Assembly (NCBI GenBank): GCA_002632355.1
Contig: NSJJ01000022.1
Location: forward strand, 1 to 34,559
Direction: 5' to 3'
Origin: Sulfuricella denitrificans
GTDB lineage: Bacteria > Pseudomonadota > Gammaproteobacteria > Burkholderiales > Sulfuricellaceae
DNA: 34,559 nt
Below the pieces are notes generated by a model. The model was not told where the DNA came from. It saw only the letters and a list, made by a program, of their open reading frames with translations, and searched no databases. The number at the start of each line of letters is the position of its first letter. Positions within the stretch are counted from its first letter, which is position 1. The position numbers and the translations under genes are program-made. Positions 18,622-26,442 of the stretch are shown here, one piece after another.

Positions 18622-19896
18622 GTGGCAAAACTGGCAATCAACGGCGGCGAACCCGTCAGAAAAACTCCCTTTCCCCTTTACGTCACCATTGGCGATGAAG
18701 AAAAGCGTGCCGTGATGGAAGTGCTCGACAGCACCGTGCTGTCGAAATTTCTCGGCACCTGGTCACCGGACTTTTTTGGCGGCCCGCGGGTGCAGAAACT
18801 CGAACGCGAGTGGGAAGCCTATTTCGGCATCAAGCACGCGGTCAGCGTCAATTCCGCCACATCCGGCCTGTATGCGGCAGTCGGCGCGGCCGGAGTCGGT
18901 CCCGGCGACGAAGTGATCGTTTCGCCCTACACCATGTCCGCCTCCGCTGCCGCCGCGCTGGTATACGGCGGCATCCCCGTCTTCGCCGACATCGACCCGG
19001 ACACCTTCTGCCTTTCCCCCGCCAGCATCCGTGCCTGCATCACCCCCCGTACAAAGGCCATCATCGTGGTGGACATCTTTGGTCACCCTGCGGAAATGAA
19101 CGAGATCATGGCCATCGCCCGCGAGTACAACCTGATCGTGATCGAGGATACGGCCCAGGCACCGGGGGCGAGCTACCATGGCAAATTCGCCGGCACCCTG
19201 GCCGACATGGGCGTGTTCAGCCTCAATTACCACAAGACCATCCACTGCGGCGAGGGCGGCATCGTAGTGACCGACAACCCCGAGCTGGCAGAACGCCTCC
19301 AGCTCATCCGCAACCATGCCGAAGTCGTGGTAAAGAAAAAAGGCGTGGAAAACATCGTCAACATGGTCGGCTTCAACTACCGCATGACCGAGATCGAAGC
19401 CGCCATCGCCGCCGAACAGCTGAAAAAACTGGAAGGTCTGGTCGCTCCGCGCATCGAAGCCGCCGATTTCCTCACCCGCGAGCTATCCGGCCTGCCCGGC
19501 CTGACACCGCCCGCTGTCCAGCCCGGGGTAAGGCACGGCTACTACGTGTACGTCATGAAATACGATGCCGCCGCCACCGGCGTGCCGCGCGAGCGCATCG
19601 TCGCGGCATTGCAGGCTGAAGGCATTCCCCTCGGCCAGGGCTACGTCGAGCCGATCTACCTCCAGCCCATGTACCAGCAGCGCATCGCCTACGGCAAGGA
19701 CGGCTTCCCCTTTACCTATCCCGGTTACCAGGGCACCATCAACTACGAACGCGGCATCTGCCCGGTCACCGAGCGCATGCATTTCCAGGAACTGCTGCAC
19801 GGCGACTTCTGCCATGCCAGCCTGAGCCGTGGCGATCTCGAAGATATCGTGCGAGCTTTTCGCAAGGCATTCGAGAACATTTCCGGGCTCGCCTGA
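18622..19896 (+). CDS. DegT/DnrJ/EryC1/StrS family aminotransferase
   Basis: PLP-dependent sugar aminotransferase of 424 residues. LAINGGEPVRK is the opening seen in StrS/AHBA-synthase-like members. VIEDTAQAPGASYHGK (about 173-188) binds the cofactor, and the Schiff-base lysine is Lys205 in FSLNYHKTIHCGEGG. The protein is longer than PseC and clearly a different subfamily. It should aminate the keto group produced by the Gfo/Idh enzyme upstream; the pairing is inference. The start is a GTG with AGGAAA about 6 nt upstream, 14 bp after the previous stop. Confidence 0.9.
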   Translation: MAKLAINGGEPVRKTPFPLYVTIGDEEKRAVMEVLDSTVLSKFLGTWSPDFFGGPRVQKLEREWEAYFGIKHAVSVNSATSGLYAAVGAAGVGPGDEVIVSPYTMSASAAAALVYGGIPVFADIDPDTFCLSPASIRACITPRTKAIIVVDIFGHPAEMNEIMAIAREYNLIVIEDTAQAPGASYHGKFAGTLADMGVFSLNYHKTIHCGEGGIVVTDNPELAERLQLIRNHAEVVVKKKGVENIVNMVGFNYRMTEIEAAIAAEQLKKLEGLVAPRIEAADFLTRELSGLPGLTPPAVQPGVRHGYYVYVMKYDAAATGVPRERIVAALQAEGIPLGQGYVEPIYLQPMYQQRIAYGKDGFPFTYPGYQGTINYERGICPVTERMHFQELLHGDFCHASLSRGDLEDIVRAFRKAFENISGLA

Positions 19897-19929
19897 GCTC
19901 CCATCGACCCCGCAATCGAAACAGCCCCC

Positions 19930-21072
19930 ATGCGATACTGCAAAAAGTGCGTCAACCCGGACACCCGGCCCAACATCCATTTCGATGAGGAGGGCGTATG
20001 CCTGCCATGTCGTTTTGCCGAGCAGAAGAAGCATCATGAAGTCGACTGGGAAGCGCGCCGTCGGGAACTGGACGATATCATCCAGTGGGGGCGCGACCAT
20101 ACCTCGAACAGTTACGACTGCATCGTCACGGTCAGCGGCGGCAAGGACAGCATGCGTCAGGCCTTCTATGTGCGCGATGTACTGAAAGCCAAACCGCTGC
20201 TGGTCAGTTGCGCCTACCCGCCTGAGCAGATGTCCGAGCGTGGCGCACGCAACTTCGCCAACCTGATCGAGCATGGCTTCGACACCCTTAGCCTGAGCCT
20301 CAATCCGCAGGTCTGGAAAACCATGATGAATCAGGGTTTTCTCAAATATGCCAACTGGTGCAAATCCACCGAACTGGCGCTTTATGCAATACCGATTCAC
20401 GTCGCCATCGCCTACAAGATCCCGCTGGTTTTCCTTGGTGAGAACCCCGCTTTCACTATCGGTGAACGCACGGGTGGTCTGGATGGCGATGCCTCGCGCA
20501 TGAAATATTCCAATACGCTGGCGGGCGGCACTCCCGATCACCTCATGGCCGAGGGCATCACGCCACAGGATGTGCATTTCTACCGTTACCCTTCCGACAC
20601 CGAGCTTAGCGATGCAAACCTGCGTCTGGTCTATCTCGGCTATTACATCGAGGATTTCAACCATTACAGCAATGCCGAATTCGCCATCGCCCGTGGTTTG
20701 GAAATCCGTAACGAACCCCCGGAAGTCATCGGCGATATCAATGGTTACACAGCGCTGGATGAGGACTTCGTCACCGTCAACCAGATGATCAAATACATCA
20801 AGTTCGGTTTTGGCCGCGTCACTGACCAGGCTGCCGAAGGGATTGCCCTGGGGCATATGGATCGCCAGACCGGCATCGACCTGGTGACCCGCTATGACGG
20901 AAAATGCGATCCCGTTTACATCAGGCGTTATTGCCGGTACCTCGGCATCAGCGAAAACAAGTTCTGGGAAATCGTCGAATCTGTCAGAGGCAAGGACATC
21001 TGGGAAAAGGATGCCCATGGCAACTGGAAACTGAAAGTGGACCTGGCTTCCAGCCCGTCCCTTCAGGATTGA
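19930..21072 (+). CDS. N-acetyl-sugar amidotransferase (WbpG/PseA family), copy 1
   Basis: The 380-residue product has two CxxC pairs at the N-terminus (Cys4/7 and Cys24/27, a probable zinc site) and the ATP-pyrophosphatase P-loop SGGKDS (69-74). YIKFGFGRVTDQA and GISENKFWEIVESVRGKDIW near the C-terminus are typical of the family. WbpG and PseA convert a sugar N-acetyl group to an acetamidino group, using ammonia delivered by a HisH/HisF pair. The hisH- and hisF-like genes follow directly, the arrangement seen around wbpG in P. aeruginosa and pseA in C. jejuni. The substrate may be pseudaminic acid or the second sugar. It differs from copy 2 at 22734, which has SGGRDS in the loop. Confidence 0.9.
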   Translation: MRYCKKCVNPDTRPNIHFDEEGVCLPCRFAEQKKHHEVDWEARRRELDDIIQWGRDHTSNSYDCIVTVSGGKDSMRQAFYVRDVLKAKPLLVSCAYPPEQMSERGARNFANLIEHGFDTLSLSLNPQVWKTMMNQGFLKYANWCKSTELALYAIPIHVAIAYKIPLVFLGENPAFTIGERTGGLDGDASRMKYSNTLAGGTPDHLMAEGITPQDVHFYRYPSDTELSDANLRLVYLGYYIEDFNHYSNAEFAIARGLEIRNEPPEVIGDINGYTALDEDFVTVNQMIKYIKFGFGRVTDQAAEGIALGHMDRQTGIDLVTRYDGKCDPVYIRRYCRYLGISENKFWEIVESVRGKDIWEKDAHGNWKLKVDLASSPSLQD

Positions 21073-21078
21073 AAAACC

Positions 21079-21738
21079 ATGAAACCTCGTATCTGCATCA
21101 TTGATTACGGCATGGGCAACACCCAGTCGGTCGGCAACGCCATCCAGTACCTCGGCGTGGATTACCTGATTTCCAGCCGCAAGGAAGACATCCTGACCAG
21201 CACGGCGCTGATCCTCCCTGGCGTGGGCGCATTCGCTGCCGCCATGGACAATCTCCACCGTCTCGAACTGGTAGACTTGCTGACAGACGTGGTCGTCGGA
21301 AGGGGGAAACCCTTCCTTGGGATTTGCCTTGGCATGCAACTGCTGGCCAAAGATTCCGTCGAACTCGGCCTGCATTCCGGGCTGGGCTGGATCGAGGGGC
21401 ATGTGATTGCATTCGAGCCATCGCACGAAGTGCGTATTCCCCATGTCGGCTGGAACAATTGCCATATTCGTAAACAGGAGCCCCTGTTCCGCAATCTGGC
21501 CGAAGACGCCCATTTCTACTTCGACCATAGCTTTCACCTGTCCTGCCCGCACGAACTGGTCAGCGCCACCTTCGACTACGGCGGTCACTTCGTAGCCTCC
21601 GTGCAGAAAGACAATATCTTCGCAACCCAGTTTCACCCGGAAAAAAGCCAGCGTCATGGTCTCAGACTATTGAGAAACTTCCTGAATTTCGCCGCCTCGG
21701 CCCCAGCAAATACCGAACGGGAAAATGAACCATGCTGA
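21079..21738 (+). CDS. hisH: HisH-like glutamine amidotransferase
   Basis: The 219-residue class I glutaminase resembles the HisH subunit of imidazole-glycerol-phosphate synthase. The catalytic triad is intact: Cys83 in GICLGMQLLA, and His186 and Glu188 in QFHPEKSQ. IDYGMGNTQSVGNAI is the family start. No other histidine gene is nearby, and it sits between an N-acetyl-sugar amidotransferase and a degenerate HisF, so it most likely releases ammonia for sugar amidination, not histidine synthesis. The coding region overlaps the start of the HisF gene by 7 nt, which suggests 1:1 synthesis of the two. Confidence 0.92.
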   Translation: MKPRICIIDYGMGNTQSVGNAIQYLGVDYLISSRKEDILTSTALILPGVGAFAAAMDNLHRLELVDLLTDVVVGRGKPFLGICLGMQLLAKDSVELGLHSGLGWIEGHVIAFEPSHEVRIPHVGWNNCHIRKQEPLFRNLAEDAHFYFDHSFHLSCPHELVSATFDYGGHFVASVQKDNIFATQFHPEKSQRHGLRLLRNFLNFAASAPANTERENEPC

Positions 21739-22601
21739 AAACCCGCATCGTAGGCGTGCTGATCATCAAAAATGGCATCGTTGTCCAGAGCCTCCAGTTC
21801 AATCGCTACCTGCCTGTAGGCCGGGTTGCCATTGCCGTGGAATACCTCAATCGCTGGGGCATAGACGATATCGTTTTACTGGACATGGATGCCACCCCCC
21901 AGGGCAGATCGCCGAATTTCGAAAAAATCAGGGAATACTCCCGTTTTTGCCAGGTCCCCCTGACCGTTGGCGGCGGCGTGCGCAGTGTGAAGGATATGGA
22001 GAACCTGTTGCACGCCGGTGCCGACAGGATCGCCCTTAATGCCTCGGCCATCGCCAACCCCCAACTGATCAGCGAGGGTGCAAGGCTCTTCGGCAAACAG
22101 TGCATGGTGATCTCGATCGACGTACGACGCAAAACGGACGGCAACTATGAGGTTTTCAGCCATTCCGGCACTCGACCCACCGGCCAGAGCCCTGAAATAC
22201 TGGCACGGCAGCTTGAAAATCTGGGGGCAGGCGAAATTTTGCTGACATCCATCGACAATGACGGCATGAAACAGGGATTCGATCTGGAACTGGTCAGCCG
22301 GGTTGCCGAGGCCGTGGACATTCCGCTGGTCGCCTGCGGCGGCGCAGGCCACCCCGGGCATCTGCTGGAAGTCTGCAAACTGGGGGTTTCCGGCGTTGCA
22401 GCGGGTAATTTCTACCACTACACCGAGCACAGCGTCATTGTCGCCAAAAGCTATCTGCACGCGGCGGGGATCAATGTCCGGCTCGACTCGTTCGTGACCT
22501 ACGACGACTGCCATTTCGACAGCGATGGCCGTGTAGCGCGGATCAGCGATGAGACGCTGGAAAAATTGCGTTTCAAGGCGGTCCCGGAGGAAGTAATATG
22601 A
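21732..22601 (+). CDS. hisF: HisF-like protein lacking catalytic Asp11
   Basis: A TIM-barrel homologue of the HisF cyclase, 289 residues against about 255 for true HisF, with a C-terminal extension. Much of HisF is kept: LTVGGGVRSVKDMENLL, ADRIALNASAIANP, GAGEILLTSIDNDGMKQGFD and ACGGAGHPGHL. The second catalytic Asp is present in VISIDVRRK. The first catalytic Asp (Asp11 in the CLDVKDG motif of Thermotoga HisF) aligns without gaps to Ile11 in VGVLIIKNG. It probably cannot close the imidazole ring and instead acts as an ammonia channel between HisH and the sugar amidotransferase. The gene ends GGAGGAAG-TAATATGATG, a strong ribosome binding site for whatever follows. Confidence 0.92.
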   Translation: MLKTRIVGVLIIKNGIVVQSLQFNRYLPVGRVAIAVEYLNRWGIDDIVLLDMDATPQGRSPNFEKIREYSRFCQVPLTVGGGVRSVKDMENLLHAGADRIALNASAIANPQLISEGARLFGKQCMVISIDVRRKTDGNYEVFSHSGTRPTGQSPEILARQLENLGAGEILLTSIDNDGMKQGFDLELVSRVAEAVDIPLVACGGAGHPGHLLEVCKLGVSGVAAGNFYHYTEHSVIVAKSYLHAAGINVRLDSFVTYDDCHFDSDGRVARISDETLEKLRFKAVPEEVI

Positions 22602-22720
22602 TGACCTCCAAAAAAATTCTGAATTCGCTCAAATGCAAGGCGTGGAAAAAATTTCGCAGCGCCGCATATGATTTATATGTAAGCAAGAAATTTTTTTCCA
22701 CAACGCCGCAGTTGAGATGA
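22598..22720 (+). CDS. possible 40-residue basic small protein overlapping the hisF stop
   Basis: A short frame starts at an ATG overlapping the hisF-like stop (ATGA), as most genes here do, behind one of the best Shine-Dalgarno sequences in the window (GGAGG at 22586-22590). The predicted peptide begins MMTSKKILNSLKCKAWKKF and is strongly basic. It lies almost entirely inside a long inverted repeat, so it may be a fortuitous or leader peptide. Alternatively the strong ribosome binding site once belonged to the amidotransferase now starting at 22734. No homologue is recognised. Confidence 0.3.
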   Translation: MMTSKKILNSLKCKAWKKFRSAAYDLYVSKKFFSTTPQLR

Positions 22721-22733
22721 AGTCTGGATTTTT
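22610..22733. repeat. ~124-bp near-palindrome (MITE-like element or large RNA hairpin)
   Basis: The left arm (22610-22655) and right arm (22687-22733) are imperfect reverse complements over about 46 nt with a few mismatches and small bulges. The best part is GGAAAAAATTTC against GAAATTTTTTTCC. The 31-nt loop holds a smaller inverted repeat, CATAT-GATTT-ATATG (22665-22679). The element fills the gap between hisF and the second amidotransferase exactly and ends at that gene's ATG. No transposase and no clear target duplication are seen. It could be a miniature inverted-repeat element or a hairpin controlling downstream translation. Confidence 0.75.
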
Positions 22734-23993
22734 ATGAAATACTGCAAACGCTGCCTGTACCCGGAGAATCATCCGCTCAACCTCACGTTCGACGCCGAAG
22801 GCGTATGCAGCGGTTGCCGCGTGCATGAAGAAAAGGACGTCCTCGACTGGGAGGAGCGCAAGGAAAAGCTGCGCAGCCTGCTGACCGAGTTCAGATCGCG
22901 CTCGCGCAGCCTGCACGACTGCATCATCCCCGTCTCTGGCGGACGCGACTCCTACTTCATCGTGCACACCATCAAGCATGAATTCGGCATGAATCCGCTG
23001 CTGGTCAACTACAACAAACATTACAATACCCGCATGGGCATCCGCAATCTGGCCTATTTGCAGTCCCTGCTCGGTTGCGACATCTTCACCCAGACCGCCA
23101 GCCCTTCCATCGTCAAAAAAGTGACGCGCGAATCGCTGCGCCAGCTCGGCAGCATGTACTGGCACTGCCTGGCCGGAGGCACCGTGTTCCCGGTACAGAT
23201 CGCCGTCAAGTTCAAGATCCCGCTGATCATCTGGGGCGCCCACCAGGGCAACGACCAGGTCGGCATGTTCTCCCATCTCGACGAAGTCGAGATGACGCGC
23301 AAATACCGCAAGGACCACGATTTGATGGGCATGGAAGCGGAAGACCTGGTGCGTAACAGCAAAGAACTTACGCTCGCCGACATGGAACCCTTCCTCTACC
23401 CCCACGACAACGAAATCCGCTCCGTCGGGGTACGCGGCATCTACCTCAACAACTACATCCGCTGGGACTCCAAAGCACAGCACGAAAAAATGATCGCCGC
23501 CTACGGTTATGAAACCTCGGTTCAGCAACGGACTTTCGACACCTACAACGACGTGGACAGCTTTCATTATTCCGGCATTCACGATCACATCAAATTCCTC
23601 AAATGGGGCTATGGCAAGGTCAGTGATCATGCCAGCCGGGAAATCCGTCTCAAGCGCCTCACACGAGCGGAAGGCATTGCCCTGGTGCGCCAGTACCAGG
23701 ACAGGAAACCTGAAGATCTGGACCTGTTCCTGAAATGGGCAGAAATCAGCGAAGACCAGTTCTGGCAATGGATTGACCGTCACCGCGACCCGCGCATCTG
23801 GCAGAAAGACCCTTCAGGGCAGTGGCAGCTGCTGGACTCCGTCATTCACCATGAACATGACCAAGGCGTAGATGCGGTCAGACTGCCCAGGCAGGAACCC
23901 TGCCATTTCCAGCTCAATCCCCCACGCGACCCGAACGCTGTCGAGGACAAATACATTTTGATCGGCCGCGGCTGGGTGGACCAGAACGAGTAG
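22734..23993 (+). CDS. N-acetyl-sugar amidotransferase (WbpG/PseA family), copy 2
   Basis: The 419-residue product is the second member of the WbpG/PseA/PtmG family here. MKYCKRCLYPENHP and GVCSGCRVHE supply the Cys4/7 and Cys25/28 pairs, and the PP-loop is SGGRDS (68-73), with Arg replacing the Lys of copy 1. IKFLKWGYGKVSDHASREIR matches the family C-terminal block. It is about 40 residues longer than copy 1 at the C-terminus. It probably amidinates another N-acetyl group while sharing the single HisH/HisF pair. The ATG lies right behind a large inverted repeat, and no convincing ribosome binding site is visible, so translation may depend on coupling or on RNA structure. Confidence 0.88.
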   Translation: MKYCKRCLYPENHPLNLTFDAEGVCSGCRVHEEKDVLDWEERKEKLRSLLTEFRSRSRSLHDCIIPVSGGRDSYFIVHTIKHEFGMNPLLVNYNKHYNTRMGIRNLAYLQSLLGCDIFTQTASPSIVKKVTRESLRQLGSMYWHCLAGGTVFPVQIAVKFKIPLIIWGAHQGNDQVGMFSHLDEVEMTRKYRKDHDLMGMEAEDLVRNSKELTLADMEPFLYPHDNEIRSVGVRGIYLNNYIRWDSKAQHEKMIAAYGYETSVQQRTFDTYNDVDSFHYSGIHDHIKFLKWGYGKVSDHASREIRLKRLTRAEGIALVRQYQDRKPEDLDLFLKWAEISEDQFWQWIDRHRDPRIWQKDPSGQWQLLDSVIHHEHDQGVDAVRLPRQEPCHFQLNPPRDPNAVEDKYILIGRGWVDQNE

Positions 23994-24035
23994 GCGCATG
24001 CCCAATCGGCCGTTTACCTTGAGGCATATCTCCTT

Positions 24036-24064
24036 CCCCCCTGACAAGGGGGGATCGAGGGGGG
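24036..24064. repeat. C-rich/G-rich hairpin with duplicated right arm
   Basis: CCCCCCT (24036-24042) can pair with AGGGGGG at 24047-24053 (4-nt loop) or with a second copy at 24058-24064. It lies in the gap between the second amidotransferase and the GNAT gene. A short TTATT follows but no real T-run, so an intrinsic terminator is doubtful. The form is like dispersed intergenic palindromes common in proteobacterial genomes. The two competing right arms could allow alternative folds. Confidence 0.55.
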
Positions 24065-24124
24065 TTATTGCCCATGCAAGCCAATCCAACCACAGCGCAT
24101 TTTCCTGTTGATCAAGGCAACACC

Positions 24125-24664
24125 ATGGCCCGACTCCCCCTTCTGGAAACACCCCGACTGCGCATCGTGCCATTCGATGCCAGCCTGCTTACCAAACGCT
24201 ATGTCGGCTGGCTCAATGATCCGGAAGTCGTGCGCTTCAGCGAGCAGCGCCACCGCCATCACGATCTGGCAGGCTGCACCGCCTATTTCGACAGCTTTGA
24301 ACACTCCCCGCATTTTTTCTGTGCCATCCTGCACAAGGGCACGCCAGATGAACACATCGGCAACATCAGTATCGCTGTGGATCGCGCCAACCGGGTAGCC
24401 GACATTTCCATCATGCTGGGCGAAAAACAGTACTGGGGGCAGGCACTCGGGGCTGAAGCCTGGGCACGTGTCATGGAAGAGCTCTTTGCCAATCAGAACA
24501 TACGCAAGATCACTGCCGGCACCATGGCCCTCAATCACGGCATGCTTACGGTCATGAAACGTTGCGGCATGGAAGAGGAAGGCCGCCGCAAAAGGCAGTT
24601 CCTGTGCGATGGGCAGGAAGTGGACATGGTCATGGCGGCAGCCTTCCCGCCCACTCTCAGATAA
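24125..24664 (+). CDS. GNAT family N-acetyltransferase (RimJ/RimL-like)
   Basis: The start at 24125 is chosen because MARLPLLETPRLRIVPF is a normal GNAT opening and AAGG lies 8 nt upstream; ATG 24074 and TTG 24068 are in-frame alternatives. In the 179-residue product, VGWLNDPEVVRFSEQR, ISIMLGEKQYWGQALGAEAW (the acetyl-CoA-binding segment) and NHGMLTVMKRCGMEEEGR are typical of sugar-amine and RimJ-like acetyltransferases. In this setting it probably acetylates the amino sugar made by the DegT aminotransferase, giving the N-acetyl group that an amidotransferase could then convert. The order of these steps is inference. The 131-bp gap before it holds a hairpin. Confidence 0.88.
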   Translation: MARLPLLETPRLRIVPFDASLLTKRYVGWLNDPEVVRFSEQRHRHHDLAGCTAYFDSFEHSPHFFCAILHKGTPDEHIGNISIAVDRANRVADISIMLGEKQYWGQALGAEAWARVMEELFANQNIRKITAGTMALNHGMLTVMKRCGMEEEGRRKRQFLCDGQEVDMVMAAAFPPTLR

Positions 24665-24678
24665 ATCGCCACTCCGGA

Positions 24679-26436
24679 ATGCTTCCCGCAAAGAACCCCA
24701 AAACCGGCCGCAACGACCCCTGCCCCTGTGGCAGCGGCAAGAAATTCAAGCAGTGCTGTCAGCAGCCCCCTGCTGCGCCCGCGCCCGACCAGGCGCTGGC
24801 CTGTTACAACCTGGGCAACGCCTTTCTTGCACAGGGCAGGCTGGACGCCGCCATTGAAGGATTCCGGGGTGCGATTGCGTGCCGGCCAGAATATGCCGAG
24901 GCACACAACAACCTGGGTGCAGCGCTCCAGGCACAGGGTCAGATGGAAGCAGCGGTCAAGTGTTTCCGGAAAGCATGTGCGCTACAGCCGAAAAATGCCC
25001 AGGCGCACAACAACCTCGGGGCAGCCCTGTTGACGCAGGGCAACCTGAGTGAGGCAGTCGCATGTTTTCAGAGTGCGCTGGCGCTCAAGCCTGATTATGT
25101 CAGGGCGCTCAGTAACCTGGGCAACGCATTGCAGGAACGCGGCAATCTGCCGGAAGCGGTCGGGAGCCATCGACGCGCGCTGCAACTCCAGCCGGACTTT
25201 ACCGAAGCGCATACCAACCTGCTGTTTGCGCTGGGGACGCACTGCGCCTGCACACCCGCAGAATACCTGGATGAAGCGCTTCTTTATGGCACCAGGATGA
25301 TGGCCCGCATCAAGCCCTTCACAAGCTGGGCCATGCCCGCAGGAAAAACGCTGCGTGTCGGGCTGGTATCCGGCGATCTTTGCGCGCACCCGGTGGGCTA
25401 TTTTCTCGAAAACATTCTCTCTCACATCGATCCCGCACGTATCGAACTGATCGCTTACGCCACTAACCGCCATGAAGACGAACTGACTGCACGTATCAAG
25501 CCGCGCTTTTCATCCTGGCACAACATTACTACCCTGAACAACGAGACAGCGGCCCGCAAGATCCACGCAGACGGCATCCATATACTCATCGATCTCGCTG
25601 GCCACACCGCGCATAACCGGCTACCGATCTTTGCCTGGAAACCCGCACCGGTTCAGGTGAGCTGGCTCGGGTACTTTGCCTCTACCGGGGTGCCAGGCAT
25701 GGATTATCTGCTTGCCGACCCGGTGTCGGTTCCGGAATCCCAGCGTTCGCACTTCAGTGAAACAGTATGGTATCTGCCCGATACCCGGCTGTGCTTCACC
25801 CCGCCGTCAAAGATGGATCAACTCGTGCCTTCTTCCTTACCCGCCTTGCGGAACGGCCATGTAGCATTTGGATGCTTCCAGAATCTGGCCAAATTGAATG
25901 ACGGGGTCCTGGCCTTGTGGGGCCGGATTTTCCAGACGCTGCCGCAAGCCCGGCTGCGCGTTCAGAACAAGCAGATGGGCAACGCAACCGAGTGTGCCCA
26001 CTTGCAGCAGCGACTGGAAAAGGCAGGGATTGAAGCCGAAAGGGTGACGATGCACGGCGCCGAGGACAGGCAGGCTTATCTGGCCGCACATGCCGAAGTG
26101 GATATCATTCTGGATACATTTCCCTATCCAGGCGGCACGACCACCTGCGAGGCCTTATGGATGGGCGTGCCTACGCTGACGCTGGCCGGGGACAGGCTGC
26201 TTGCCCGCCAGGGTGCCAGCCTGATGGCTTGTGCCGGCCTGCCAGACTGGATCGCACAGAACGAGGAAGACTACCTGGCCCGAGCCCTGGCTCTCGCCAG
26301 CAATCTCGATCAGCTGGCACAGCTGCGCTCACGCTTGCGCCAGCAGGTGCTGGTTTCGCCCCTCTTCGATGCCCCCCGTTTTGCCTTGCAGCTTGAAGAT
26401 GCGCTGCAAGACATGTGGCAACAGGGGAAAAGCTAG
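24679..26436 (+). CDS. SEC-C/TPR/GT41 (O-GlcNAc-transferase-like) glycosyltransferase
   Basis: The start at 24679 is the first ATG ahead of the SEC-C motif; the open frame upstream is a shadow of the GNAT gene. The 585-residue product has an N-terminal zinc-binding SEC-C motif ([16 protein letters not shown], 12-27), about five TPRs (38-190) and a SPINDLY/OGT-type catalytic region (225-580). His237 in GDLCAHPVGYF and Lys405 in FQNLAKLND line up with the catalytic-site His498 and Lys842 of human OGT. DLAGHTAHNRL and MGVPTLTLAGD are further family blocks. It should glycosylate Ser/Thr of a protein in the cytoplasm, with the TPRs choosing the target. The target is not in this window; flagellin is a reasonable guess. 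Confidence 0.9.
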   Translation: MLPAKNPKTGRNDPCPCGSGKKFKQCCQQPPAAPAPDQALACYNLGNAFLAQGRLDAAIEGFRGAIACRPEYAEAHNNLGAALQAQGQMEAAVKCFRKACALQPKNAQAHNNLGAALLTQGNLSEAVACFQSALALKPDYVRALSNLGNALQERGNLPEAVGSHRRALQLQPDFTEAHTNLLFALGTHCACTPAEYLDEALLYGTRMMARIKPFTSWAMPAGKTLRVGLVSGDLCAHPVGYFLENILSHIDPARIELIAYATNRHEDELTARIKPRFSSWHNITTLNNETAARKIHADGIHILIDLAGHTAHNRLPIFAWKPAPVQVSWLGYFASTGVPGMDYLLADPVSVPESQRSHFSETVWYLPDTRLCFTPPSKMDQLVPSSLPALRNGHVAFGCFQNLAKLNDGVLALWGRIFQTLPQARLRVQNKQMGNATECAHLQQRLEKAGIEAERVTMHGAEDRQAYLAAHAEVDIILDTFPYPGGTTTCEALWMGVPTLTLAGDRLLARQGASLMACAGLPDWIAQNEEDYLARALALASNLDQLAQLRSRLRQQVLVSPLFDAPRFALQLEDALQDMWQQGKS

Positions 26437-26442
26437 ACCGTG

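Noticed and set aside
19483-21657. 724-codon open frame on the minus strand
   Set aside because: It is antisense to the DegT, amidotransferase and HisH genes, spans three real genes and contains no recognisable motif. It arises from GC-rich codon usage of the sense genes.
21079-22601. Histidine biosynthesis operon
   Set aside because: No other his gene is near, the HisF-like protein lacks Asp11, and amidotransferases flank the pair.
22629-23783. 384-codon minus-strand frame
   Set aside because: It is a shadow of the second amidotransferase gene with no motifs and no ribosome binding site.
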